DNA from: Streptomyces aquilus
GTDB lineage: Bacteria; Actinomycetota; Actinomycetes; Streptomycetales; Streptomycetaceae
Length of the DNA stretch: 64,000 nt
Assembly: GCF_003955715.1 (NCBI RefSeq)
Contig: NZ_CP034463.1
Span: 6,014,001 to 6,078,000 of the forward strand
Direction of reading: 5' to 3'
Each line of letters starts with the position of its first letter. The first letter of the stretch is position 1. A program made the translations under genes and the position numbers. Under the pieces are notes generated by a model. The model searched no databases and was not told where the DNA came from. It worked only from the letters and a program-made list of their open reading frames with translations. Below are positions 7,783 through 15,621 of this stretch, in pieces.

Positions 7783-8847
7783 ATGGCGGACGCCAAGGTC
7801 ATTCCGTTCGACGACGACAGGTCCCGCGGGGCCGCCGTGCAGCGGCCGTCGCGGCGCCGCGGCGCGGGGAGCCGACGCAAGGAATCGTCGCTGGTCCGTG
7901 AGGTCCGTGAGGTTCAACCCCTGCCCGGCAGGGCGTCGGCGCAGGATGATGTCCCTGTGACGCGTGAGGAACAGCCGCCGGTCGGGCCGCAGGACGAGGG
8001 TGGGGCCGGCGGTCTCGAGCGGCGTATCGCCGGCGGGCTGTCGTTCCTGCGCCGCCGGCTCACCGGCGACTACGACGTCGACGACTTCGGTTACGACGAG
8101 GAGCTGACCGACCAGGTCCTGATGTCGCTGCTACGGCCGGTGTACGAGAAGTACTTCCGGGTCGAGGTGAAGGGCGTCGAGAACATCCCGGCGGAGGGCG
8201 GCGCGCTGATCGTCGCCAACCACTCCGGGACGCTGCCGCTGGACGGCCTGATGATGCAGGTCGCGGTGCACGACAACCACCCTGCGGGCCGGCATCTGCG
8301 CCTCCTCGCCGCGGACCTGGTCTTCATGCTGCCGGTGGTCAACGAGCTGGCCCGCAAGCTCGGCCACACCCTGGCCTGCGCGGAGGACGCGGAACGGCTC
8401 CTCGGCCAGGGCGAGTTGGTCGGCGTCATGCCGGAGGGCTTCAAGGGCATCGGCAAGCCGTTCAGCGAGCGCTACAAGCTCCAGCGCTTCGGCCGGGGCG
8501 GTTTCGTCTCGACGGCCCTGCGCCGGGGCGCCCCGATCATCCCGTGCTCGATCGTGGGCGCGGAGGAGATCTACCCGATGATCGGCAACGCCAAGACCCT
8601 GGCGCGCCTCCTCGGCTTCCCGTACTTCCCGCTGACGCCGACCTTCCCGTGGCTCGGCCCGCTCGGCGCGATCCCGCTGCCGACGAAGTGGACGATCCAG
8701 TTCGGCGAGCCGATCCACACGGACGGCTATCCGCCGGAGGCGGCGGAGGACCCGATGCTGATGTTCAACCTCACGGACCAGGTACGCGAACAGATCCAGC
8801 ACACGCTCTACAAGCTGCTGGTGCAGCGCCGGTCGGTGTTCTTCTAG
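7783..8847 (+). CDS. Lysophospholipid acyltransferase family protein (PlsC-like)
   Basis: This 354-residue enzyme should transfer an acyl chain to a lysophospholipid or related acceptor at the membrane. The first 90 residues are charged and look disordered (PSRRRGAGSRRKESS). The acyltransferase domain starts near residue 120. Motif I is NHSGTLPLD, with six residues between His and Asp instead of the usual four, a spacing seen in actinobacterial members. The PlsC motif III equivalent is MPEGFKGIGKPF. A GAGGAG ribosome site precedes the ATG. The gene follows the epimerase and ends at a very strong bidirectional terminator facing rsbN. Confidence 0.9.
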   Translation: MADAKVIPFDDDRSRGAAVQRPSRRRGAGSRRKESSLVREVREVQPLPGRASAQDDVPVTREEQPPVGPQDEGGAGGLERRIAGGLSFLRRRLTGDYDVDDFGYDEELTDQVLMSLLRPVYEKYFRVEVKGVENIPAEGGALIVANHSGTLPLDGLMMQVAVHDNHPAGRHLRLLAADLVFMLPVVNELARKLGHTLACAEDAERLLGQGELVGVMPEGFKGIGKPFSERYKLQRFGRGGFVSTALRRGAPIIPCSIVGAEEIYPMIGNAKTLARLLGFPYFPLTPTFPWLGPLGAIPLPTKWTIQFGEPIHTDGYPPEAAEDPMLMFNLTDQVREQIQHTLYKLLVQRRSVFF

Positions 8848-8855
8848 CAGTTGGT

Positions 8856-8907
8856 GGTACGACGATGGGGGCGCCCTCCTCGGGAAGGGCGCCCCCATCG
8901 TCGTACC
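8856..8907. terminator. Bidirectional terminator with a 22-bp perfect stem
   Basis: Arms ggtacgacgatgggggcgcc(ct) and their exact complement enclose an 8-nt loop. It lies 8 nt after the acyltransferase stop and 9 nt before the rsbN stop on the other strand, so it should end transcripts from both sides. The stem is unusually long and free of mismatches. Confidence 0.9.
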
Positions 8908-8916
8908 GCCGTTTCT

Positions 8917-10152
8917 CTAGCTCGCGTCTTCTCCGTTGATGCCCAGGCCGGGCAGGAGGCCCGGGAGGAGGGGCGGGAGGGTGACGTCCGGTTCGGTGGA
9001 CGGGGTGGTCGTCGGCGTGGACGTGCCGGTGCCGGTCTCCGGGGGGTCCAGGAGGCCGCCGGTGTTGCCGCCGAGCAGGCCGTCGTCGCTGCCGGAGGAG
9101 GCGGAGTGGCTGGGCTTGCCGGAGTCGGTGCCCGAGCCGTCCGAGGTGCCGTTGCCCTTGCTCGGGGTGGCCGAGCGGTCGGAGCCGGAGGTGCCCTTGG
9201 ACGCCGTACCGGAACCGCTCTGCCTGCTGCTCGCGCCGCCGTCCTGGGCCGGGGGCTGGGGGAGCAGGGACTGGAGCGGGGCGACCTCTTCGTCTATGGC
9301 GTCGAACACCGACGACACCTGCTGACTGACATCGCCCAGCTGGACGGGGAGACGGTCGCGGAGCGCACCCCAGACCTCGCGGTGCGAGCGCGAGAAGGAG
9401 GAGAGGGCCTGGATGGGGCCGAGGGAGTCCGGGTCGCGTTCGTAGGCCTCGTGCAGCAGGCGGTGGCCTTCGGTCGCGTCGTGCTGCATGCCGGACAGGG
9501 CGCGGCGGATCTCGCCCAGCGACTCGTGGTCCAGCTGGCCGCCGCGGTCGCGGTCCATCAGCCGGCGGGCCTCGTTGAGCCGGGTGGAGGCCTGGTCGAG
9601 GTAGGCCACGCCGCGCTCGTCGTCCCCGTCGGACAGGTAGTTGAGCTTGAAGTCCTCGATGCCGCGCTTGAGGCCGTAGAGCGAGTCGCCCGGGAGGGCG
9701 TCCGAGCTGGCCGCTGCGACTCCGCCGAAGGCTCCCGCGGCGACCCCGACGCTGAGCCCGCCGGCCGCGAGGCCCTTGGTGAGCCGGGAACGCGGTCGCA
9801 GTTTGCCCAGCCCGGTCGCCCGGTGGGCGCCCCGCGCGCGATGCGAGCGTTGCTCGGGCACCGACGCGTCGCCTGCCTCGCCTCCGACGGTGCCCTCTTG
9901 GAGCATGGCCTCGAACGCTGCCACCAGCTGGGCCCGCTGGACGACCTTGACCTCGGGATCCAGCGTCGGCCTCGGCAGCTCGCCGAGACATTCCGCGAGG
10001 GCCATCATGCGGCCCTGCTCGGTCTGTTCGGCGGCGGCCGGGTCGGGCGCCGGTCCTTCGGCCTCTTGGGCCGCCGTGCCCCGGTCGGACTGGTCCTCCA
10101 GGGCCTGGGCGAAGGCGTTCGCCCGCCGGTGCGCCGATACGTTCGCGATCAC
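8917..10152 (-). CDS. rsbN: Anti-sigma factor RsbN (DUF5667 protein)
   Basis: This 411-residue, single-pass membrane protein should hold sigma-BldN inactive. The cytosolic N-terminus (RANAFAQALEDQ; residues 1-90) is the sigma-binding part by analogy with characterised RsbN. A membrane segment follows near residues 126-148 (LTKGLAAGGLSVGVAAGAFGG). The external part is a DUF5667 domain starting LPGDSLYGLKRGIEDF, and the last 100 residues are a Ser/Thr/Gly/Pro-rich tail. GTG 10152 is chosen because AGGAGG lies 9 nt upstream; GTG 10161 would touch the AGGAGG. It lies directly downstream of bldN, the classical arrangement. Confidence 0.93.
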   Translation of the reverse strand: MIANVSAHRRANAFAQALEDQSDRGTAAQEAEGPAPDPAAAEQTEQGRMMALAECLGELPRPTLDPEVKVVQRAQLVAAFEAMLQEGTVGGEAGDASVPEQRSHRARGAHRATGLGKLRPRSRLTKGLAAGGLSVGVAAGAFGGVAAASSDALPGDSLYGLKRGIEDFKLNYLSDGDDERGVAYLDQASTRLNEARRLMDRDRGGQLDHESLGEIRRALSGMQHDATEGHRLLHEAYERDPDSLGPIQALSSFSRSHREVWGALRDRLPVQLGDVSQQVSSVFDAIDEEVAPLQSLLPQPPAQDGGASSRQSGSGTASKGTSGSDRSATPSKGNGTSDGSGTDSGKPSHSASSGSDDGLLGGNTGGLLDPPETGTGTSTPTTTPSTEPDVTLPPLLPGLLPGLGINGEDAS

Positions 10153-10282
10153 TGGCGGCACCTCCTCTCGTCATGACGGTCGACTCCCCAGGGGGTCCTG
10201 AGGGTTGCACGCCCTGACCACATGCACACGATCGAGTGATCGATGTCGGCCAGGGAGTGACCACAGGGAGCCTGCATCCCGC

Positions 10283-10311
10283 ACAACGAGCGGCGCGGCA
10301 CTTGGGTTACG
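10283..10311 (-). promoter_or_regulatory. Sigma-BldN-type promoter for rsbN
   Basis: Read on the minus strand, CGTAAC and CGTTGT are separated by 17 bp, with the expected start of transcription about 125 nt before the rsbN GTG. As I recall, sigma-BldN promoters such as those of chaplin genes use CGTAAC at -35 and CGTTG at -10. The match indicates that BldN drives its own inhibitor. Confidence 0.7.
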
Positions 10312-10387
10312 GACTGCGGATGATCGGATCGCGAAGTCAACGGACTTTAACCGACCGTGAGTTGGGAGTGGCTCAGAGTGCCCGGCG

Positions 10388-11161
10388 TCAGCGGGCGTCT
10401 TCCGGCAGGAGCCGGGCGAGGGTGCGGACGGCCCGGTACTGGAGGGTCTTGATCGCGCCCTCGTTCTTGCCCATCACGCGCGCGGTCTCGGCGACGGACA
10501 GGCCCTGGAGGAAGCGGAGCGTCACGCACTCCTGCTGCTGCGGGTTGAGGCGGCGTACGGCGTCCAGGAGCGCGGCGTTGGAGAGGGACTCCAGGACGGA
10601 GTCCTCCGGGGAGCGCTCCACCTCGTTGGCGTCGAGCATCTCGCCGGTGGTCACCTCCAGGCGGAAGCGGCTCGACTTGAAGTGGTCGGCGACGAGGTTG
10701 CGGGCGATGGTCACCAGCCAGGCGCCGAAGTCGCGGCCCTGCCAGGTGAAGGTGCCGATCCTTCTGAGCGCCCGCAGGAACGTCTCGCTGGTGAGGTCCT
10801 CGGCGGTCGCCTTTCCGCCGACGCGGTAGTAGATGTACCGGTAGACGGTGTCGCTGTACTGGTCGTAGAGCCGCCCGAACGCGTCGGCCTCGCCGGCCTG
10901 GGCGCGCTCCACGAGATCCATCATCCGGGCGCTGTCGCTGTCCGCGGCGGGACGGCGGGTGGTCGTTGCGGCGCCGGCCGAGCGTCCCCTTCTGCCGACG
11001 GCCGCGCTGCTCTCGGCCAGTGCGTAGCACGGGCCGGTTGGTGCGGTGGCTACGGCAAGGGCGGGGATGGCGTACGCGGTGGGGACGAAGCGCATGAGGT
11101 TGTTGACCGTCGCGCGCAGCGTAGCCAGGCCCGAGGCGTCAACCCCGACGTGTGAGTACAC
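10388..11161 (-). CDS. bldN: ECF-type RNA polymerase sigma factor BldN
   Basis: This 257-residue sigma factor is required for aerial growth and sporulation genes in Streptomyces. An unusual N-terminal extension of about 85 residues (starting YSHVGVDASGLATLRATVNN) precedes the sigma domains. In S. coelicolor the corresponding extension is a pro-sequence that is removed. Sigma region 2 runs from about RMMDLVERAQAGEADAFGRL to ATAEDLTSETFLRALRRIG, and region 4 carries SVAETARVMGKNEGAIKTLQ. It starts with GTG and is followed by rsbN on the same strand. A long non-coding leader lies upstream. Confidence 0.95.
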   Translation of the reverse strand: MYSHVGVDASGLATLRATVNNLMRFVPTAYAIPALAVATAPTGPCYALAESSAAVGRRGRSAGAATTTRRPAADSDSARMMDLVERAQAGEADAFGRLYDQYSDTVYRYIYYRVGGKATAEDLTSETFLRALRRIGTFTWQGRDFGAWLVTIARNLVADHFKSSRFRLEVTTGEMLDANEVERSPEDSVLESLSNAALLDAVRRLNPQQQECVTLRFLQGLSVAETARVMGKNEGAIKTLQYRAVRTLARLLPEDAR

Positions 11162-11449
11162 GGGACTCCCAGAGGCAGAGCTTCCATCACGTGCAGTGCG
11201 GGACCGTTCACCCGTCGTAGCGACGGAGGGGTACCGGATTGCGTCTGAGGAGAATAACGCTTCGTGCAGGCACTGCTACACCCAGTTGCTCTATTCATCG
11301 ATTACGTCGCTTCTGTAACCGATTGATGCCCTCTCAAGTACCGCAGGGTGACCGGTTGTTGATCGTTTTGGATCGGGTTTCGGTCAGGAGCGGGGCGTGT
11401 TGTGGCTGTGTCCCGACAAGAGGACTGGAGGGAGGGGGAGGGGGGTACT
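11162..11449. other. Non-coding upstream region of bldN
   Basis: About 290 bp between bldN and the 80-bp element contain no plausible gene. The part around 11240-11350 is richer in A+T than its surroundings (for example ctattcatcgattacg), as expected for a developmental promoter region. I could not assign -10/-35 boxes or BldD/AdpA sites with confidence. Confidence 0.5.
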
Positions 11450-11529
11450 GGTTGTGTTTCGGGCGCGGGCCCGCTGCGGCCGGTCGCGCCCACGCGGCGG
11501 AGCCGCAAATCGACACAGCCCCGCGCCCC
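11450..11529 (-). repeat. 80-bp dispersed element, copy A
   Basis: This copy aligns over 80 bp without gaps to 45441-45520. The most conserved part includes cggcggagccgca and tcgacacagccccgcgcccc. On the minus strand it begins 8 nt after the stop codon of the HAD gene and contains a small GCGGC-TCC-GCCGC hairpin. The position suggests a 3'-end element of the minus-strand transcript. Confidence 0.85.
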
Positions 11530-11537
11530 CAGGTGCG

Positions 11538-12458
11538 TTACCGGCGCCGGCGATGCAGAGCGATCGCTGCCGCTGTGCCGCCCGCCACCGCGCCCACCCC
11601 TGCCGCCGCCGGGATGCCCACCTTCGCGGCCTTCCTTCCGGTGCGGTAATCGCGCAAACGCCAGTCCAGTTGGCGGGCGTGCTTGCGCAGCTTTGTGTCC
11701 GGGTTGATCGCGTAGGGGTGGCCGACCAGGGAGAGCATCGGGATGTCGTTGTGGCTGTCGCTGTAGGCCGCGCAGCGGGAGAGGTCCAGGCCCTCCGCGG
11801 CGGCCAACGCGCGTACCGCCTCCGCCTTCGCGGGGCCGTGCAGGGGTTCGCCGACGAGTTTGCCGGTGTAGACGCCGTCCACGGACTCCGCGACCGTGCC
11901 GAGCGCGCCGGTCAGGCCGAGGCGGCGGGCGATGACCTGGGCGATCTCCACGGGGGCCGCGGTGACGAGCCACACCTTCTGGCCCGCGTCCAGGTGGGCC
12001 TGGGCGAGGGCGCGGGTGCCCGGCCAGATGCGCTCGGCCATGTACTCGTCGTAGATCTCCTCGCCGATGGACATCAGCTCGGAGACGCGGTGGCCCTGGA
12101 CGATGGAGAGGGCCGAGTCGCGGGCCTCCTGCATGTGTTCGGGGTCCTCGATGCCGGCCAGCCTGAACCAGGCCTGCTGCCAGGCGAACTTGGCGAGGTC
12201 GCGGGTCTCGAAGAACTTCCGCTTGTACAGGCCCCGGCCGAAGTGGAAGAGCGACGCACCCTGCATGACGGTGTTGTCGAGGTCGAAGAAGGCGGCTGCC
12301 TTGTCGTCGCCGAGTACCGGGAACTCCGGTTCCGGGGTTGAGGTCTCCTCGACCTCCTGTGACGACTTGCGCGCGGCCTCCGCCGAGGCCTCGCCTGCCA
12401 ACACGCTCCGCGCCGTGGCGGAGCGCCTACGGGGAGTGAGCCATCCGAGAGCGGCCAT
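11538..12458 (-). CDS. HAD-IB family hydrolase, SerB-like (morphological differentiation-associated type)
   Basis: The 306-residue protein has the SerB-type HAD fold: motif I FFDLDNTVMQGAS (D59, D61), LVTAAPVEIAQVIA as motif II, and the Asp-rich YSDSHNDIPML as motif IV. SerB-like members dephosphorylate phosphoserine or small lipids. Similar Streptomyces proteins have been linked by name to inhibition of morphological differentiation, which fits the bldN neighbourhood. A C-terminal segment (GIPAAAGVGAVAGGTAAAIAL, then RRRR) looks like a tail anchor, so the enzyme may act at the membrane. No strong ribosome site precedes ATG 12458. Confidence 0.88.
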   Translation of the reverse strand: MAALGWLTPRRRSATARSVLAGEASAEAARKSSQEVEETSTPEPEFPVLGDDKAAAFFDLDNTVMQGASLFHFGRGLYKRKFFETRDLAKFAWQQAWFRLAGIEDPEHMQEARDSALSIVQGHRVSELMSIGEEIYDEYMAERIWPGTRALAQAHLDAGQKVWLVTAAPVEIAQVIARRLGLTGALGTVAESVDGVYTGKLVGEPLHGPAKAEAVRALAAAEGLDLSRCAAYSDSHNDIPMLSLVGHPYAINPDTKLRKHARQLDWRLRDYRTGRKAAKVGIPAAAGVGAVAGGTAAAIALHRRRR

Positions 12459-12576
12459 GGCGTGAGCATAGCCAGTTTGTTCGGTGGTTCCGGAGTCGAG
12501 AGGTTTGGAGGGTGTGAACTCTCCGCGACTCCGTCGTTAAAGGACTGCTCGCGGGCGAGTGGAGGGGCGCGGGACA

Positions 12577-12861
12577 ATGGCCGGTATGAGTCCCCTCTTC
12601 CGCCGGAAGCCGTCGGCGCCCCAGGACAGGCTGGTCACTCTCATCCGCAAACCGGGCTGCCATCTGTGTGATGACGCACAGCTGGTGGTGGAGAAGGTGT
12701 GCGGCGAGCTCGGTGTGACGTGGGAGCAGAAGGACATCTCCACAGATCAGGCGCTGCACGACCAGTACTGGGAGCAGATTCCCGTCGTACTCGTCGACGG
12801 TGAACAGCACACGTTCTGGCGGGTGAACGAAGATCGACTGCGCAGGGCACTGACCGAGTAG
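12577..12861 (+). CDS. Glutaredoxin-like (thioredoxin-fold) protein
   Basis: This 94-residue protein has the thioredoxin fold of the small glutaredoxin family. After VTLIRKPG comes the redox motif CHLC, then a cis-proline context QIPVVLVDGEQ. It could reduce disulfides or deliver electrons to a partner; the exact partner is unknown. ATG 12577 sits nine bases after GGAGGGG and is preferred, with ATG 12586 possible. It lies just before the redox-sensing rex operon, although a separate promoter region of 235 bp separates them. Confidence 0.85.
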   Translation: MAGMSPLFRRKPSAPQDRLVTLIRKPGCHLCDDAQLVVEKVCGELGVTWEQKDISTDQALHDQYWEQIPVVLVDGEQHTFWRVNEDRLRRALTE

Positions 12862-13002
12862 TCCAAACGATCCGCAAACTCGCTTAGGATCGTTGGCGGC
12901 TTGGCCTTGGGGGTGGGATTCGTGAGGAGAGTGACCTGTTTTGCCCCCGAGACTGCAGTGCGTGACCCCGGTCACGTTGGCCGGGCAAATCGGACACCAT
13001 CT

Positions 13003-13031
13003 TTGTGCACGCGTTCACAAAGACATAGCCT
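13003..13031 (+). promoter_or_regulatory. Rex operator (ROP) overlapping the rex promoter
   Basis: TTGTGCACGCGTTCACAA at 13003-13020 differs from the known ROP consensus TGTGAACGCGTTCACA at a single base (C for A in the left arm). TTGTGC can serve as -35 and TAGCCT at 13026-13031 as -10, spaced 17 bp, so the operator covers the -35 and spacer. Binding of NADH-poor Rex should block the rex-hem transcript. Confidence 0.92.
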
Positions 13032-13096
13032 GCATTCGACGGGGCGGTCTAGGTACGTGTGACCGCCTGCAGCCCCGCTCTACCCGCAGGAGCACC

Positions 13097-13870
13097 GTGG
13101 CAACTGGCCGAACTCACCGACCGGCGACCCGTAGCCGAGGGATTCCCGAGGCCACCGTCGCCAGGCTTCCGCTGTACCTCCGCGCGCTGACCGCACTGTC
13201 GGAGCGCTCGGTGCCCACGGTCTCCTCCGAGGAGCTCGCGGCCGCGGCGGGGGTCAACTCCGCGAAGCTGCGCAAGGATTTCTCTTACCTGGGTTCTTAC
13301 GGAACGCGTGGTGTCGGGTACGACGTCGAGTATCTCGTCTACCAGATCTCCCGTGAGCTCGGGCTCACCCAGGACTGGCCGGTCGTGATCGTCGGTATCG
13401 GCAACCTCGGTGCCGCCCTCGCCAATTACGGCGGTTTCGCCTCCCGCGGTTTCCGGGTGGCCGCCCTCATCGACGCCGACCCGGCCATGACCGGACGGCA
13501 GGTCGCCGGGATCGCCGTGCAGCACAGCGACGGCCTGGAGAAGATCATCTCCGACAACGGCGTCTCCATCGGCGTGATCACCACCCCGCCGGGCGTCGCC
13601 CAGCAGGTCTGCGACCGGCTCGTCGCCGCCGGTGTCACCTCCATCCTGAACTTCGCGCCGACCGTGCTGTCCGTTCCGGACGGGGTCGACGTGCGCAAGG
13701 TGGATCTGTCGATCGAACTCCAGATCCTCGCCTTCCACGAGCAGCGCAAGGCCGGTGAGGAGGCCGCCGCCGGGACCGACGGGGGCGCTCCGGCCGTCGC
13801 CGCGCGCGGCGAGTCCGCCTCCGCTGACAAGGGACCTGACGGGGACGTACCCGCCGTGATGCCGGCATGA
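13097..13870 (+). CDS. rex: Redox-sensing transcriptional repressor Rex
   Basis: The 257-residue repressor senses the NADH/NAD+ ratio and releases DNA when NADH rises. The N-terminal winged helix covers residues 20-85 (EELAAAAGVNSAKLRKDFSYLGSYG). The Rossmann domain starts VVIVGIGNLGAALANYGGF, with the glycine-rich dinucleotide loop, and ends with the domain-swapped helix SIELQILAFHEQRKA. A further 35-residue Ala/Gly-rich tail is typical for Streptomyces. AGGAG precedes the GTG start. Its stop overlaps the hemA start by ATGA, coupling redox sensing to tetrapyrrole synthesis. Confidence 0.97.
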   Translation: MATGRTHRPATRSRGIPEATVARLPLYLRALTALSERSVPTVSSEELAAAAGVNSAKLRKDFSYLGSYGTRGVGYDVEYLVYQISRELGLTQDWPVVIVGIGNLGAALANYGGFASRGFRVAALIDADPAMTGRQVAGIAVQHSDGLEKIISDNGVSIGVITTPPGVAQQVCDRLVAAGVTSILNFAPTVLSVPDGVDVRKVDLSIELQILAFHEQRKAGEEAAAGTDGGAPAVAARGESASADKGPDGDVPAVMPA

Positions 13871-15621
13871 GTCTCCTCGTCGTGGGGCTGAGCCACCGCA
13901 GCGCCCCGGTCAGCGTGCTGGAGCGGGCGGCGCTGAACGCCGACGCCCAGATCAAGCTGCTCCAGGACACGGTCGCCGCGGAGCCGGCCGCCGAGGCCGC
14001 GGTGCTCGCCACCTGCAACCGCATCGAGCTGTACGCCGACGTCGACAAGTTCCACGCCGGTGTCGCCGAGCTGTCCACGCTGCTCGCCCAGCACAGCGGG
14101 GTGGCCCTTGAGGAGCTCACTCCCTATCTGTACGTGCACTACGAGGACCGGGCGGTTCACCACCTGTTCTCCGTCGCCTGCGGGCTCGACTCCATGGTCG
14201 TCGGCGAGGGGCAGATCCTCGGGCAGATCAAGGACTCGCTGGGCAAGGCGCAGGAGCTGCACACCGCCGGGCGGCTGCTCAACGATCTTTTCCAGCAGGC
14301 GCTTCGGGTCGGCAAGCGGGCGCACTCCGAGACCGGGATCGACCGGGCCGGGCAGTCGCTGGTGACCTTCGGGCTGGAGCAGCTCGCCGCGGGTGCCTCC
14401 GGCGGTGACGCCGCGGAGTGGGCGCGGGGGAAGAAAGCACTGGTCATCGGGGCCGGTTCGATGTCCTCGCTGGCCGCGGCGACGCTGGTGCGGGCCGGGG
14501 TGGCCGAGGTGGTCATCGCCAACCGGACCGCGGAGCGGGCCGATCGGCTGGCCGAGATTCTCAACGAGGGTGCCTCTTCCGACGCCGGTGACGGGGACGT
14601 GGTGGCCCGCGCGGTACCGATGGACGCGGTGCCGGGCGAGCTGACACGTGCCGATGTTGTGGTGTCTTGTACGGGCGCGACCGGGCTGGTGCTCACTGGT
14701 GAGGCCGTTTCGGGTGCTGTTCGTGGGCGGGTGCCCGTGGCGGGGGCTGAGGCCGAGGGTGTCGCGCGGCCCGGCGCTGTCGGGGTGCCGTCCGCGCCCA
14801 CCCGTGCCGCCCAAGCGGCACGACTGCCCGCGGACCAGACGGGGTCGGCTGAGGACAACTGTCCGCTCGACCTGAACGCCGTCCAGGCCACCCCCGGTTT
14901 CTCCGTGCTCGGGGAAGCCGCTGTCGCCGGGATGGCCGCCGCCGAGCTCGAGCAGCATGCCGCCTGGGTCGACAACGCGCCCCGGCCGCAGGGCACCGGG
15001 TCCGTCGTCGACGAGGCGGAGGCCATCGCCGCGCTCGCCGCCGCGGCGGCCGCCGGTGGGCGGATTCCCGAGCGGCGTCGGCCCGAACCGCTCGCCGCGG
15101 GGCCGGAGCCCGTGCTCTTCCTGCTCGACCTCGCCATGCCCCGTGACATCGACGCCGCCGTGCATCGGATCGCCGGGGTGCGGCTCGTCGACATCGAGTC
15201 GCTGGCGGAGGCTTCCGCCGACGCGCCCATGGCCGCCGACGTGGACCAGGTGCGGCGGATCGTCGCCGACGAGGTGGCCGCGTTCGGGGCCGCACTGCGG
15301 GCCGCGCACATCACCCCCACCGTCGTCGCGCTGCGCACCATGGCCGCCGACGTCGTGGCGATGGAGATGGCCCGGCTGGAGGGGCGCCTCCCGGGGCTCG
15401 ACGCCAAGCAGCGCGGCGAGATCACGCAGACCGTGAAGCGCGTGGTGGACAAGCTGCTGCACGCTCCGACCGTACGGGTCAAGCAGCTCGCGGCCGAGCC
15501 CGGCGGTGCCGGGTACGCGGACGCGCTGCGGACTCTGTTCGACCTCGACCAGGAGACGGTGGCCGCCGTGTCCCGCGCCGAGGACAGCACCACCGATGAG
15601 GAAGACCGAGGGCCGGCATGA
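13867..15621 (+). CDS. hemA: Glutamyl-tRNA reductase HemA
   Basis: HemA reduces glutamyl-tRNA to glutamate-1-semialdehyde with NADPH, the first committed step of C5-pathway porphyrin synthesis. The catalytic cysteine is C50 in LATCNRIELY. The NADPH domain carries VIGAGSMSSLAAATL, and the C-terminal dimerisation helix is rich in charged residues. At 584 residues it is about 165 longer than the E. coli enzyme (418). Most of the excess lies between residues about 285 and 415 as a low-complexity Ala/Pro/Gly insert. Part of that insert derives from a DNA repeat that also forms the 64-bp array (see 14769-14833). Confidence 0.97.
   Translation: MSLLVVGLSHRSAPVSVLERAALNADAQIKLLQDTVAAEPAAEAAVLATCNRIELYADVDKFHAGVAELSTLLAQHSGVALEELTPYLYVHYEDRAVHHLFSVACGLDSMVVGEGQILGQIKDSLGKAQELHTAGRLLNDLFQQALRVGKRAHSETGIDRAGQSLVTFGLEQLAAGASGGDAAEWARGKKALVIGAGSMSSLAAATLVRAGVAEVVIANRTAERADRLAEILNEGASSDAGDGDVVARAVPMDAVPGELTRADVVVSCTGATGLVLTGEAVSGAVRGRVPVAGAEAEGVARPGAVGVPSAPTRAAQAARLPADQTGSAEDNCPLDLNAVQATPGFSVLGEAAVAGMAAAELEQHAAWVDNAPRPQGTGSVVDEAEAIAALAAAAAAGGRIPERRRPEPLAAGPEPVLFLLDLAMPRDIDAAVHRIAGVRLVDIESLAEASADAPMAADVDQVRRIVADEVAAFGAALRAAHITPTVVALRTMAADVVAMEMARLEGRLPGLDAKQRGEITQTVKRVVDKLLHAPTVRVKQLAAEPGGAGYADALRTLFDLDQETVAAVSRAEDSTTDEEDRGPA
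14769..14833 (+). repeat. Array-related repeat embedded in the hemA reading frame
   Basis: The 65 bp including cggggtgccg, gcgcccacccgtgccg and cacgactgcccgcg align with 4230-4292 at the head of the 64-bp array, with only a few substitutions and two single-base indels. Here it is read in frame as part of the HemA insert, residues about 301-322. Confidence 0.8.

Noticed and set aside
13426..15462. A long minus-strand open frame opposite rex and hemA.
   Set aside because: It covers two certain plus-strand genes and has composition typical of antisense frames (His/Arg/Pro-rich).
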